Part shown: positions 26,730 to 34,667 of the stretch, piece after piece
How the letters are laid out: every line of letters starts with the position of its first letter
How positions within the stretch are numbered: the stretch's first letter is position 1
Made by a program: the position numbers and the translations under genes
Assembly (NCBI RefSeq): GCF_013205055.1
Contig: NZ_JABMLF010000001.1
Location: 1,240,001 to 1,304,000 of the forward strand
Length of the DNA stretch: 64,000 nucleotides
Origin: Rathayibacter sp. VKM Ac-2856
Lineage (GTDB): Bacteria > Actinomycetota > Actinomycetes > Actinomycetales > Microbacteriaceae
Direction of reading: 5' to 3'
Notes under the pieces: generated by a model
What the model saw: the letters and a program-made list of their open reading frames with translations, nothing else
What the model was told of the DNA's origin: nothing
Databases searched by the model: none

Positions 26730-27674
26730 ATGACCACCGCAGAGCGGCCCGTCGGCGCCATCAAGGCGAAGCAGCGGCCCGCAGACCGGATCTTCTCCGG
26801 AACGGCCGTCGCCTCCGGCGCGCTGATCCTCGTCATCCTCGCCGCCGTCGCCCTCTTCCTGGTCGTCCAGTCGGTCCCCGCCCTCACCGCCGCCCCGGAC
26901 TCGATCTCCGGCGGCGCGGGCTTCTGGGCCTGGGTCGGACCTCTGGTGTTCGGCACCGTCTACGCCGCGGCACTCGCGATGGTCATCGCCGTGCCGATCG
27001 CGATCGGCATCGCGCTCTTCATCTCGCACTACGCTCCGCGCAGGCTCGCGCAGGGCCTCGGCTACGTGATCGACCTGCTGGCCGCTGTGCCGTCGGTCGT
27101 CTTCGGCCTCTGGGGCATCACCGTCCTGGCCCCCTTCGTCCAGCCGTTCTACGCGTTCCTGACGGACGCCTTCGGCTGGTTCCCGCTCTTCAACGGCCCG
27201 GTCTCCGGCACGGGCCGCACGATCCTCACCGTGGCCCTCGTGCTCGCGGTGATGATCCTGCCGATCGTCACCGCCATCTCGCGCGAGGTCTTCCTGCAGA
27301 CTCCGACGCTGCACGAGGAGGCCGCCCTGGCCCTCGGCGCGACGCGCTGGGAGATGGTCCGCACCGCGGTCCTGCCCTTCGGCCGCCCCGGCATCATCTC
27401 CGCGTCGATGCTCGGCCTCGGCCGCGCGCTCGGCGAGACGATGGCGGTCGCGATCGTGCTCTCGCCGTCCTTCGTCGTGAACTTCGCCCTGCTGCAGTCG
27501 ACGAACTCGAACACCGTCGCCGCGAACATCGCGCTGAGCTTCCCCGAGGCCTACGGCCTCAAGGTGAACGAGCTCGTCGCCTCCGGCCTGATGCTCTTCG
27601 TCATCACGCTGCTGGTCAACATGCTCGCCCGCTACATCATCAACCGCCGCAAGGCCTTCTCGGGAGCGAACTGA
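26730..27674 (+). CDS. pstC: Phosphate ABC transporter permease PstC
   Basis: This 314-aa inner permease has six predicted membrane segments and the ABC coupling (EAA-like) loop 'EEAALALGATRWEMVRTAVLP' region (about residue 200), followed by 'GLGRALGETMAV', typical of PstC. It forms a heterodimer with PstA. Its stop overlaps the pstA start by one base (TGATG). GCAGGGACACCC before the ATG gives a modest ribosome site. Confidence 0.95.
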   Translation: MTTAERPVGAIKAKQRPADRIFSGTAVASGALILVILAAVALFLVVQSVPALTAAPDSISGGAGFWAWVGPLVFGTVYAAALAMVIAVPIAIGIALFISHYAPRRLAQGLGYVIDLLAAVPSVVFGLWGITVLAPFVQPFYAFLTDAFGWFPLFNGPVSGTGRTILTVALVLAVMILPIVTAISREVFLQTPTLHEEAALALGATRWEMVRTAVLPFGRPGIISASMLGLGRALGETMAVAIVLSPSFVVNFALLQSTNSNTVAANIALSFPEAYGLKVNELVASGLMLFVITLLVNMLARYIINRRKAFSGAN

Positions 27675-28783
27675 TGGTCACGATGACTCCGCCCCGCCAG
27701 CGCCGCGTCGAGGACGCGGTCCCTGCGCCGGTCAACACCCTCACCAGCGGTCAGCTGCCCAAGTGGGCGCCCGCCGCACTGCTGCTCGGCAGCATCGCCC
27801 TCATGGCGCTCGTCTACGGCCTCCTCGCCGCCACGGGCACCACCCAGGGCTTCGACGTCGTCGGCACCGTCTTCTTCGGCGCCGTCCTCTACACGGTCGC
27901 CGTCTTCGTCCTCGCCCGCCTCGTCGAGGGTCCGCGCCGCGCCACGGACCGGGTCGTCACCACTCTCGTCACCGCTGCGTTCGTCATCGCGCTGATCCCG
28001 CTGATCTCGCTGATGTACACGGCGGTCTCGGCCGGAGCCGCGCGCTTCGACATCACCTTCTTCACCTCCTCGATGCGCAACGTCGTCGGCGAGGGCGGCG
28101 GCGCGCTGCACGCGATCACGGGCACGCTGATCATCACGGCGCTGGCCGCGGTCATCTCGATCCCGATCGGCCTGATGACGGCCATCTACCTCGTCGAGTA
28201 CGGCCGGGGCGCGCTCGCCCGCGGCATCACCTTCTTCGTCGACGTGATGACCGGCATCCCCTCGATCGTCGCCGGCCTCTTCGCCTACGCGCTCCTGGTG
28301 CTGCTCTTCGGCGACGGCGTCCGGATGGGCTTCGGCGGCGCGATCGCGCTGTCGGTGCTGATGATCCCGGTCGTGGTGCGCTCCACCGAGGAGATGCTGC
28401 GGCTGGTCCCGAACGAGCTGCGCGAGGCGTCCTTCGCCCTCGGTGTGCCGAAGTGGCTCACCGTCGTGAAGATCGTCCTGCCGACCTCGATCGCCGGCAT
28501 CGTCACGGGCGTCATGCTCTCGATCGCCCGCGTCATCGGCGAGACCGCCCCGCTGCTCATCGTCGCCGGGTTCACCCAGTCGATGAACTACAACCCGTTC
28601 GACGACCGGATGATGACCCTCCCGGTCTTCGTCTTCCGCCAGTACGCGGATCAGGGAGCGGACGCCGCCGCGTACATCGATCGGGCCTGGACCGGCGCGC
28701 TGGTCCTCATCCTGATCGTCATGCTCCTCAACCTGCTCGCACGCCTGGTCGCGCGCATCTTCGCCCCCAAGCTCGGCCGCTAA
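27674..28783 (+). CDS. pstA: Phosphate ABC transporter permease PstA
   Basis: This 369-aa permease has an extended N-terminus with extra helices (two segments before about residue 95) and then the usual six-helix core. Motifs include 'YLVEYGRG', 'GIPSIVAGLFAYALLVLL', and the coupling loop 'LREASFALGVPKWLTVVKIVLP' region followed by 'RVIGETAPLLIVAG'. It partners PstC. Translation is coupled to pstC by the TGATG junction. pstB follows after 15 bp. Confidence 0.95.
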   Translation: MVTMTPPRQRRVEDAVPAPVNTLTSGQLPKWAPAALLLGSIALMALVYGLLAATGTTQGFDVVGTVFFGAVLYTVAVFVLARLVEGPRRATDRVVTTLVTAAFVIALIPLISLMYTAVSAGAARFDITFFTSSMRNVVGEGGGALHAITGTLIITALAAVISIPIGLMTAIYLVEYGRGALARGITFFVDVMTGIPSIVAGLFAYALLVLLFGDGVRMGFGGAIALSVLMIPVVVRSTEEMLRLVPNELREASFALGVPKWLTVVKIVLPTSIAGIVTGVMLSIARVIGETAPLLIVAGFTQSMNYNPFDDRMMTLPVFVFRQYADQGADAAAYIDRAWTGALVLILIVMLLNLLARLVARIFAPKLGR

Positions 28784-28798
28784 CCCTAAGGATCTCCG

Positions 28799-29578
28799 TT
28801 GTCCAAGCGCATCGAAGTCAACGACCTCAACGTCTACTACAGCAAGTTCCTCGCGGTCGAGGGAGTCGGTCTCACCATCGAGCCCCGCACCGTCACGGCG
28901 TTCATCGGGCCCTCCGGCTGCGGCAAGTCGACCTTCCTCCGCACGCTCAACCGCATGCACGAGGTCATCCCCGGCGCGTACGTCGACGGCGAGGTCCTGA
29001 TCGACGGCAACAACCTCTACGGCCCGGGCGTCGACCCGGTGCTCGTCCGCCGCCAGGTGGGCATGGTCTTCCAGCGCCCGAACCCGTTCCCGACGATGTC
29101 CATCCGCGACAACGTGCTGGCCGGTGTGAAGCTCAACAACCGCCGCATCTCGAAGTCCGACGCGGACGACCTCGTCGAGAAGTCGCTCCAGGGCGCGAAC
29201 CTCTGGAACGAGGTGAAGGACCGCCTCGAGAAGCCGGGCTCCGGTCTCTCCGGCGGCCAGCAGCAGCGCCTGTGCATCGCGCGGGCGATCGCGGTCTCCC
29301 CCGACGTCCTGCTGATGGACGAGCCGTGCTCGGCCCTCGACCCGATCTCCACGCTCGCGATCGAGGACCTGATCGAGGAGCTCAAGAACGAGTACACGAT
29401 CGTGATCGTGACCCACAACATGCAGCAGGCCTCGCGCGTCTCGGACCGCACCGCGTTCTTCAACATCGCGGGCACCGGCAAGCCCGGCAAGCTGATCGAG
29501 TACGACGACACCGCCACGATGTTCTCCCGCCCGTCGGTCCAGGCGACCGAGGACTACGTCTCGGGCCGCTTCGGCTGA
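28799..29578 (+). CDS. pstB: Phosphate ABC transporter ATPase PstB
   Basis: This 259-aa ATPase starts at a TTG, preceded by CCTAAGGATC. Motifs are Walker [10 protein letters not shown], the PstB-specific Q-loop '[13 protein letters not shown]', signature LSGGQQQRL, Walker B '[14 protein letters not shown]' and H-loop '[11 protein letters not shown]'. It energises PstCA. A hairpin (29595-29628) closes the operon 17 bp after the stop. phoU is not in this operon but at 13.9 kb. Confidence 0.96.
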   Translation: MSKRIEVNDLNVYYSKFLAVEGVGLTIEPRTVTAFIGPSGCGKSTFLRTLNRMHEVIPGAYVDGEVLIDGNNLYGPGVDPVLVRRQVGMVFQRPNPFPTMSIRDNVLAGVKLNNRRISKSDADDLVEKSLQGANLWNEVKDRLEKPGSGLSGGQQQRLCIARAIAVSPDVLLMDEPCSALDPISTLAIEDLIEELKNEYTIVIVTHNMQQASRVSDRTAFFNIAGTGKPGKLIEYDDTATMFSRPSVQATEDYVSGRFG

Positions 29579-29594
29579 TCCGCCGACGTCCGTC

Positions 29595-29628
29595 GAAGAG
29601 CCGCACTCCTCCGGGGGTGCGGCTCTTC
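29595..29628 (+). terminator. Terminator of the pst operon
   Basis: A 12-bp perfect stem (GAAGAGCCGCAC at 29595-29606 with 29617-29628), loop of 10, followed by TGCTG. The U-rich end of the stem (GGCTCTTCTG) fits an intrinsic terminator. Confidence 0.85.
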
Positions 29629-29678
29629 TGCTGTCCGGGGAGTTCCGGGCGCCGTCGGCTCTCGTCCCGAGAACGCAG

Positions 29679-29711
29679 AAGAGCCGCACCCCTCGTCGGG
29701 GTGCGGCTCTT
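29679..29711 (-). terminator. Terminator facing rskA, twin of the pst terminator
   Basis: A 14-bp perfect stem (29679-29692 with 29698-29711), loop of 5. It shares the stem sequence AAGAGCCGCAC with the pstB terminator 84 bp away. It lies 36 bp beyond the rskA stop and probably ends the sigK-rskA transcript. Confidence 0.8.
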
Positions 29712-29747
29712 TCGTGCGTGCGCCGTGCTGCCGACGCGGAGGCGGGG

Positions 29748-30623
29748 TCAGGCGGTCTCGATGGCCAGGATCGGGTCCGTGGTCGGCGTCGTGGAGCCGC
29801 CCGCGTCCTCGACGGTCACCGCGACGACGGCGCCCTCGGCGAGCGTGCCCTCCAGCGGCGCGACCGTGCGGCCGTCGCCCCCGTCGAACGTGCCGGCGGC
29901 GACCGGACCGGACGCCCCGATGTACCAGAGCTCGTAGGTCTTGTCCTCGGGCAGGGGTGCGAGGTCGTCGACGACGAGTGCGGAGCGGCCGAGCGAGGCC
30001 GACCAGACGAGCGTCGCGGTCTCGCCGGTGGCGACGGAGCCGACCGTCTCCTGAACGTCGGGAGCACTGCGGATCTGCTCGAGCGCGGTCAGCTGCTGGC
30101 TCTGCCCGGCGTCGGGCGAGAGCAGCGGCGGGAGCGCCACTCCCCCGACCACGAGGACGGCGGCAGCGGCGGCGGCCGAGAGGTAGACGGCGGGGCGCGT
30201 GAACCAGCGACCGCGGGCGCGGGCCTCGGCGCCGTGGCGACCGGAAGTGGGAGCGGCGGACGGGGTCGCAGCGGCGGACGGAGTGGACGCCGCGGTCGTC
30301 TCGACGGCACGGAGCCTCGGAGCAGCGTCCTGGTGCTCGACGGCCTCCTCGGCCGGAGCGTCGGAGGTGTCGTCACGCGGGAGCTGAGGTGTGGTGGCGA
30401 TGAGCGCCATCAGGTCTGCGCGCAGTCCCGGCGACGGTGCGACCGCCGGAGCGTCGGCGGCGAGCGCATCGGCCACCGCGGAGAAGGCGTCGGCCTCGCC
30501 GCGCGCCTCCGGATCGTCGGCCAGGAATCTCTCGTACCGGGCGGTCTCGTCCGGGGTGAGGATTCCGAGTGCGTGTCCTGCTGCGAGTTCGCGCGGATCT
30601 TCGGGGATTTGCACGTCGTTCAC
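29748..30623 (-). CDS. rskA: Anti-sigma-K factor RskA
   Basis: This 291-aa single-pass protein has a cytoplasmic N-terminal anti-sigma domain (about 1-80, 'ELAAGHALGILTPDETARYERFL' in part) and a Thr/Ala/Ser linker. A membrane helix spans about 144-168, and an extracytoplasmic RskA domain (about 170-291) contains 'YELWYIGASGPVAAGTF'. The N-terminal zinc-type HxxxCxxC is absent, as in RskA proteins. It holds SigK inactive until regulated proteolysis releases it. The start codon overlaps the sigK stop (ATGA), fixing the partner pair. Confidence 0.92.
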   Translation of the reverse strand: MNDVQIPEDPRELAAGHALGILTPDETARYERFLADDPEARGEADAFSAVADALAADAPAVAPSPGLRADLMALIATTPQLPRDDTSDAPAEEAVEHQDAAPRLRAVETTAASTPSAAATPSAAPTSGRHGAEARARGRWFTRPAVYLSAAAAAAVLVVGGVALPPLLSPDAGQSQQLTALEQIRSAPDVQETVGSVATGETATLVWSASLGRSALVVDDLAPLPEDKTYELWYIGASGPVAAGTFDGGDGRTVAPLEGTLAEGAVVAVTVEDAGGSTTPTTDPILAIETA

Positions 30624-31198
30624 AGGGCCACCCCCATCTCTTCTCTCAGTCGTATCATCCCGTCGCGCAGGCGCGTTTTTATGGTACCGACGGGGCAGTT
30701 CAGGATCCCGGCGATCTCGCTGTGCGAGTAGCCGCCGTAGTACGCGAGCTGGAGCGCTTGCCGCTGCAGCTCGGTCAGCCGTCCCAGGGCGGCGGTGACC
30801 TTCTCGTGCTCGAGAGACACCTCCGCCTGTTCGGCGACCTGGTCGTAGTCGCGACCGAGGTCGCGGATTCCTATGCGGACGTCCCGATCACGGCCCGCTT
30901 GGGCCGCGCGAACCCGATCGATGGCCCTGCGGTGTGCCATCGTGAGGATCCAGGTCGTCGCACTTCCCTTATTCGGAGCGAAGCGTCCAGCGGTTTGCCA
31001 GATCTCGAGGAAGACCTCCTGGGCCACCTCCTCGGACTGCGCCCGGTCGACGAGGACCCGGGTGATCAGACCGAGGACGCGCGGGGCGACGAGGTCGTAG
31101 AGCTGGGCGAACGCGGCCTGCTCGCCTGCGGCGATCCGCTCGAGGAGGGCGCCGAGATCGGGGGCCGCGCCGAGTTCGCCGGTGGTGTCGTCGGTCAT
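30620..31198 (-). CDS. sigK: ECF RNA polymerase sigma factor SigK
   Basis: This 192-aa ECF sigma factor has region 2 ('FAQLYDLVAPRVLGL', 'EEVAQEVFLEIWQTAGRF', 'TWILTMAHRRAIDRVR') and region 4 ('LTELQRQALQLAYYGGYSH', 'SEIAGILNCPVGTIKTRLRDG'). Coupling to rskA identifies it as SigK type, controlled by the membrane anti-sigma factor. The ATG at 31198 overlaps the stop of an upstream small membrane-protein gene (ATGA). No SigK-type promoter could be identified with confidence upstream. Confidence 0.93.
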   Translation of the reverse strand: MTDDTTGELGAAPDLGALLERIAAGEQAAFAQLYDLVAPRVLGLITRVLVDRAQSEEVAQEVFLEIWQTAGRFAPNKGSATTWILTMAHRRAIDRVRAAQAGRDRDVRIGIRDLGRDYDQVAEQAEVSLEHEKVTAALGRLTELQRQALQLAYYGGYSHSEIAGILNCPVGTIKTRLRDGMIRLREEMGVAL

Positions 31199-31632
31199 GC
31201 GCTCTGTCCTGCTCGCGTGCGGGTCTTCAGATTCCTCGTCATCCAGAAGGCTGTCACGGCGAGCCCCGCGACGACGACCGACACTTCGAGCGGCAGGACG
31301 ACGAATCGCACGTCGAGGGCGAACGCACCCACGTCGAGCAGGGCCGCCGCGCCCATCCGCGGGGCGAGCCACAGGCCGATCACGCCCGCCAGCGCCGCGG
31401 TGAGGCCGGCGTAGCTGCGCGGACGGATGAGGACCCAGAGCGCCGCGGCCGTGTCGATCACCGCGAGGGTGCGCATCAGCGCGCCCTGCGAGAAGACGAC
31501 GCCGTTGCCCAGGAGCGCGCCGATCTCGTCGTCCACGCCGGGCGCGGAGAGGAAGAGGAGGACGGCGATCACCAGGAGGCCGAGGCCGGCCCACCAGCGC
31601 GCGAGGATCCGGAGCGCTCTGCGGTTCTTCAT
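31195..31632 (-). CDS. Four-helix membrane protein upstream of sigK
   Basis: This 145-aa protein has a basic N-terminus and about four hydrophobic segments (residues ~11-30, 52-68, 75-92 and 114-132). No known family motif is seen. Its stop overlaps the sigK start by four bases, so it is the first cistron of a three-gene operon with sigK and rskA. That placement suggests a part in the same envelope-stress pathway or as a SigK-regulated product, which is inference. Confidence 0.75.
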   Translation of the reverse strand: MKNRRALRILARWWAGLGLLVIAVLLFLSAPGVDDEIGALLGNGVVFSQGALMRTLAVIDTAAALWVLIRPRSYAGLTAALAGVIGLWLAPRMGAAALLDVGAFALDVRFVVLPLEVSVVVAGLAVTAFWMTRNLKTRTRAGQSA

Positions 31633-31933
31633 GCCGGATGCCGCCTGTCTGTCGGGGACTCTGCCGGGAGAAGAGGACTCGAGAGCCGTCGACCACCCGT
31701 CACTGGGCCCTCGCTCGCCGTCGGGATCCGCGGGCGGATGCTGTCGAGAGGAAAGGGGCCGGACCGCAGAAACGCCTCTCGGCGCGAGGCCGCTCGAAGC
31801 GGCTATAAGTGGAGCCCGGGGTTACTGCGATCCGGCTTCCACCAGTGTAACCACTGTCCCCCGGGGGCCCGCGAGGGGCGTTCGCGGAGCGAGAACGCGG
31901 GGTGCCGCGCCCCCGGGTGATCGGGTAGCGGCC
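31633..31933. other. 301-bp intergenic region without a recognised gene
   Basis: No convincing coding frame is present. A GGTTAC...GTAACC inverted repeat with a long spacer (about 31820-31853) and a CCCGGGGGC-type GC hairpin near 31859-31917 are visible. The region must hold the promoter for the sigK operon; I could not assign -35/-10 elements. Confidence 0.5.
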
Positions 31934-32563
31934 CTACTCGAGGGAGTCGCTGCGCCAGAGGCGGGCGCAGCTGACCAGCTCGGCGGCGGTGGTCGAGAGC
32001 CGGAGGGCGCGGGTCGTCAGCTGGCTCGCGCGCGGCCCGTCGATCAGCTCGACGTCGTCGGCCACCGAGGCGGCACCGGAGGCGCTGACCCGGCAGAAGG
32101 CGGCGGCGCGGTCGAGGGCGACGGCGAAGTCGCCGTCGAAGACACCGCGGAGGATGCGGTCGGCCAGCTCGGTGATCTCGGCCGGGCCGGTCGGCGCGAC
32201 GGCACCGGCGACGACGGGGTCGATGGTCGCCGAGAGCTCGACGCCGCGCTGGTAGAGGAAGCTCGTGCTCTCCGGATCCTGCCGGATCACGAGCCGGAGC
32301 AGGTAGATGCGCCAGAGGGCACCGGGGAGGCTGGACGGGCTCGAGCGCGCCCACAGCTCGGCGAGCGCGTCGATGCCGTGGTGGTCGGTGTACTCGACCA
32401 GGCGATCGATGACGACCGGGTCCGGATCCTCCCGGACGCGACTGAGCAGCGCGATCGCCGTCTCGTGGGCCACCCGGCTGATCTGCGCCGGGTCCTCGCC
32501 TCCCTGGAACGCCTCGAAGACGCGGGAGGGGAACTTGGTCGGCTTGTGGAAGCCGTCTGTCAT
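31934..32563 (-). CDS. Conserved hypothetical actinobacterial protein, 209 aa
   Basis: A soluble, mostly helical protein from the ATG at 32563. It begins MTDGFHKPTKFPSRVFEAF, and contains 'HGIDALAELWARSSPSSLPGALWR' (in parts) and a Leu/Ala-rich C-terminus. No catalytic motif or membrane segment is evident. From memory, similar Microbacteriaceae proteins are sometimes labelled as RNA-polymerase beta-like without clear support, so I give no function. An in-frame ATG ten codons upstream (32593) is less likely. It is alone, convergent with nothing, 136 bp from tRNA-Lys. Confidence 0.75.
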   Translation of the reverse strand: MTDGFHKPTKFPSRVFEAFQGGEDPAQISRVAHETAIALLSRVREDPDPVVIDRLVEYTDHHGIDALAELWARSSPSSLPGALWRIYLLRLVIRQDPESTSFLYQRGVELSATIDPVVAGAVAPTGPAEITELADRILRGVFDGDFAVALDRAAAFCRVSASGAASVADDVELIDGPRASQLTTRALRLSTTAAELVSCARLWRSDSLE

Positions 32564-32699
32564 GGGGCCGCCTTCCGCGGTCGGGCAGGGCACGCGGACG
32601 CGTCCTGCTTCATGGGGGTTCGAGGAGGGTAACGCGCGCGCCTGTGCGGGTATGCCCGACGCGGGTGCCGGCGCGCGGGGGCGCTACCCTGGATGCCGC

Positions 32700-32772
32700 G
32701 GGCCTCTAGCTCAGTTGGCAGAGCAGCGGACTTTTAATCCGCGGGTCGTCGGTTCGAGCCCGACGGGGCCCA
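32700..32772 (+). tRNA. tRNA-Lys (anticodon TTT)
   Basis: Acceptor GGGCCTC (32700-32706) pairs GGGGCCC (32765-32771) with one G-U, discriminator A at 32772; no CCA is encoded. The D-arm TAGCTCAGTTGGCAGAGCA, the anticodon stem GCGGA/TCCGC with loop CTTTTAA (TTT at 32733-32735) and the T-arm GGTTCGAGCC are all present. Confidence 0.97.
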
Positions 32773-32894
32773 CTTCCCGCTCCTGCACAGCCTTCTCCTC
32801 GCGCGGCTTCGCGCCGAGGCGCGCTGCGCGGATCTCCTCGCGGATCGGCCGGAGCTCAACGGCACGACGGCTCGACGGCGCGACGGCGCAGCCG

Positions 32895-33092
32895 CTACTC
32901 GTGGCAGAGGGACCAGTCGGAGTCGGGGTACTCGCGCGGGGCGTCGTCCTCGGTGTCGAGGAGGCGCCAGACGCCGTCGCGGTGCTCGAGGAGGCGGCCG
33001 CGGACGACCTCGGAGCGCCAGCCGTCCTCGGTGCGGACCCAGCGGACGAGGCGGACGGTGACGCTCTGGTGGGCCTGGAGGCGGTGGGTCAT
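32895..33092 (-). CDS. Small hypothetical protein, 65 aa
   Basis: A soluble, charged 65-residue protein (MTHRLQAHQSVTVRLV... ending DSDWSLCHE). Alternating hydrophobic/charged residues and 'VRTEDGWRSEVVRGRLLE' (in part) suggest a small beta-barrel or SH3-like strand pattern. No family is recognised. Codon use is typical of neighbours. It is alone between tRNA-Lys and an R1 half repeat. Confidence 0.6.
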   Translation of the reverse strand: MTHRLQAHQSVTVRLVRWVRTEDGWRSEVVRGRLLEHRDGVWRLLDTEDDAPREYPDSDWSLCHE

Positions 33093-33153
33093 CGGTGCGG
33101 GTCCTGTCTGGTGGGGCGAGGGCGGGGCGCTCGAGGGAGCTGCTCGGTCGGCG

Positions 33154-33197
33154 GGTGGGTCTCGATACGCCGCCAGAGGCGGCTACTCGACCGGCGT
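33154..33197. repeat. Solitary R1 half repeat
   Basis: GTGGGTCTCGATACGCCGCC with AGAGGCGGCTACTCGACCGG: one half of the R1 palindromic family, with an inner GCCGCC/GGCGGC stem, upstream of the 65-aa gene. Confidence 0.75.
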
Positions 33198-33287
33198 ATT
33201 CGGCGGGCAGCGGAGTCGCTGCCCAGCGGAGGTGGCCGCGGGGCGGGGCGACCGGCGGAAGGGGACACCGCCGGCCGCCCCTGCGGA

Positions 33288-33776
33288 TCAGCGCGTGGGG
33301 TCGTCGGCCCAGAAGCAGACCATCGTCATGGTCGAGCGGTAGAACAGCGTCTTCGCGTCGACCTTGTCGACCGCGCGACCGGGATCGTCGAGGTACTCCT
33401 CTCCGGCCGAATCGACGCCCGGCGGCAGACAGGCGTCCTGAGCCACGTAGCGGGTCGGCCTCTTCGGGGCGTACCAGTCCCCGCCGTCGCCTTGCTCGGT
33501 GCCGGGGATGAACGACGGGATCCCCGTGTAGGAGCAGAGCAGCGTCAACGAGGCTCCGGTGCGGACGAAGCGGTAGCTGGTCGTCGAGAGGCTGATGTCG
33601 GGCGAGCCCGCGAGGAGGGCGCCGTAGTAGCAGGAGCCGTTCGACGAGACGTCGGTCGAGGCGTAGCCGTCGAGATTGGCGCCGGCGTTGTGGTCGGCGA
33701 GTGCGGGGGTCGCTGCGGCGCCCACGAGGGCGACGGAGGCGGCGAGGGCGAGAAGAGTGGAGCGGAAGGACGGCAT
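33288..33776 (-). CDS. Secreted protein with four cysteines
   Basis: A 162-aa precursor with a classical signal peptide (MPSFRSTLLALAASVALVG..., cleavage likely after 'TPALA' near residue 27). The mature ~135-aa protein contains four cysteines ('SCYYG', 'LLCSY', 'DACLPP', 'MVCFW'), enough for two disulfides, and no lipobox. Tyr/Ser-rich strands suggest a small beta-rich exported domain. No family is recognised. The DsbA-like protein encoded at 2.8 kb could help fold it (inference). Confidence 0.7.
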   Translation of the reverse strand: MPSFRSTLLALAASVALVGAAATPALADHNAGANLDGYASTDVSSNGSCYYGALLAGSPDISLSTTSYRFVRTGASLTLLCSYTGIPSFIPGTEQGDGGDWYAPKRPTRYVAQDACLPPGVDSAGEEYLDDPGRAVDKVDAKTLFYRSTMTMVCFWADDPTR

Positions 33777-33986
33777 GACGGTCTCCTCATCGAGACGGCG
33801 TCGGCGCTGAGCGTCGGCAGGAGGGGCGCTCGTCGAGCGAGCGGACGGCGGGCCCGGCACGGGAGGCGTCGTCGCCTCGGTGCGCGGTTCCGCGGGCGTC
33901 CGGCGGACCGGATGACCCGAACTCTAGACCGCGCGGAGAGCGCTGTCTGCCCCCAGCGAGGTCACGACGGTGTTGCGACCCGCTCC

Positions 33987-34181
33987 TCAGACGAGGCGAC
34001 CCGCGCGCAGCCTGCGGGAGCGGCGGCGCAGTGTGCGATCGCTCGGGCCGAAGCTGTCGGACTCGAGCAGCAGGCGCAGCGAGAGGGAGACCTGGCGGGC
34101 GAGACGCGGGTCGATCCCCGAGGGGATCCGCACCGCGTCGATGAGATCGAGAGCCGTCTGCGTGGTACGGGAGATCGTCAT
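33987..34181 (-). CDS. Small hypothetical protein, 64 aa
   Basis: A 64-residue frame starting MTISRTTQTALDLIDAVRIP. The N-terminal part is amphipathic-helical and the C-terminus is very basic (RTLRRRSRRLRAGR), which could bind nucleic acid. No motif is recognised. The composition resembles a real small protein more than an antisense frame, but support is limited. Confidence 0.45.
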   Translation of the reverse strand: MTISRTTQTALDLIDAVRIPSGIDPRLARQVSLSLRLLLESDSFGPSDRTLRRRSRRLRAGRLV

Positions 34182-34289
34182 GCCCGTGACCCTAGGGAGG
34201 GTCAGGACTGCGCGAAGGCCCCGGCACGGGGGCGCACGACAGCAGCAAAGCTCAGTCGTCGTGCGCCGCCCGCAGGGGTGGCCCGAAGG

Positions 34290-34568
34290 TCAGTTGCTGC
34301 CGTCGCCGCGACCGGTCGAGGACTGCAGGCGGTCGATGTGCTCGGAGGCCTGCGCCTTCGTCAGGTCGGCCGGGAGGGTCTCGCCGGCCTCGCGGGCGAG
34401 GGTGTCGAGGTAGCTGCGCTGCGGGCCGGTCATCGGCTCGTCGCCGGTCACCCAGTCGGACGGGTCCTTGCTGGCGCTGGTGTCGCTGCCGTCATCGGCA
34501 CGGGCGCCGAGGACGTCGCCCTCGGTCTTGACGTCGGGATCGGTGGTGTTGGGGATGTCGTCGCTCAT
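34290..34568 (-). CDS. DUF3072 domain protein
   Basis: This 92-aa protein has a disordered, Asp/Thr/Ser-rich N-terminus (about 1-40) and the DUF3072 motif 'DEPMTGPQRSYLDTLAREAG', then 'LTKAQASEHIDRLQ' (about 43-83). The DUF3072 core is a short helical segment found in many proteobacteria and actinobacteria, with unknown function. It is a single gene about 100 bp downstream of the DUF445 gene. Confidence 0.85.
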   Translation of the reverse strand: MSDDIPNTTDPDVKTEGDVLGARADDGSDTSASKDPSDWVTGDEPMTGPQRSYLDTLAREAGETLPADLTKAQASEHIDRLQSSTGRGDGSN

Positions 34569-34667
34569 GCTGCGACCGTACGCCCGACCACCGACACCGG
34601 CGAGGGCTTGCGGAGCGGGCCCGCGCGACCCGTTCCTGGCGCGCCTCGCCGGCCGGCGCCTCCCCGG

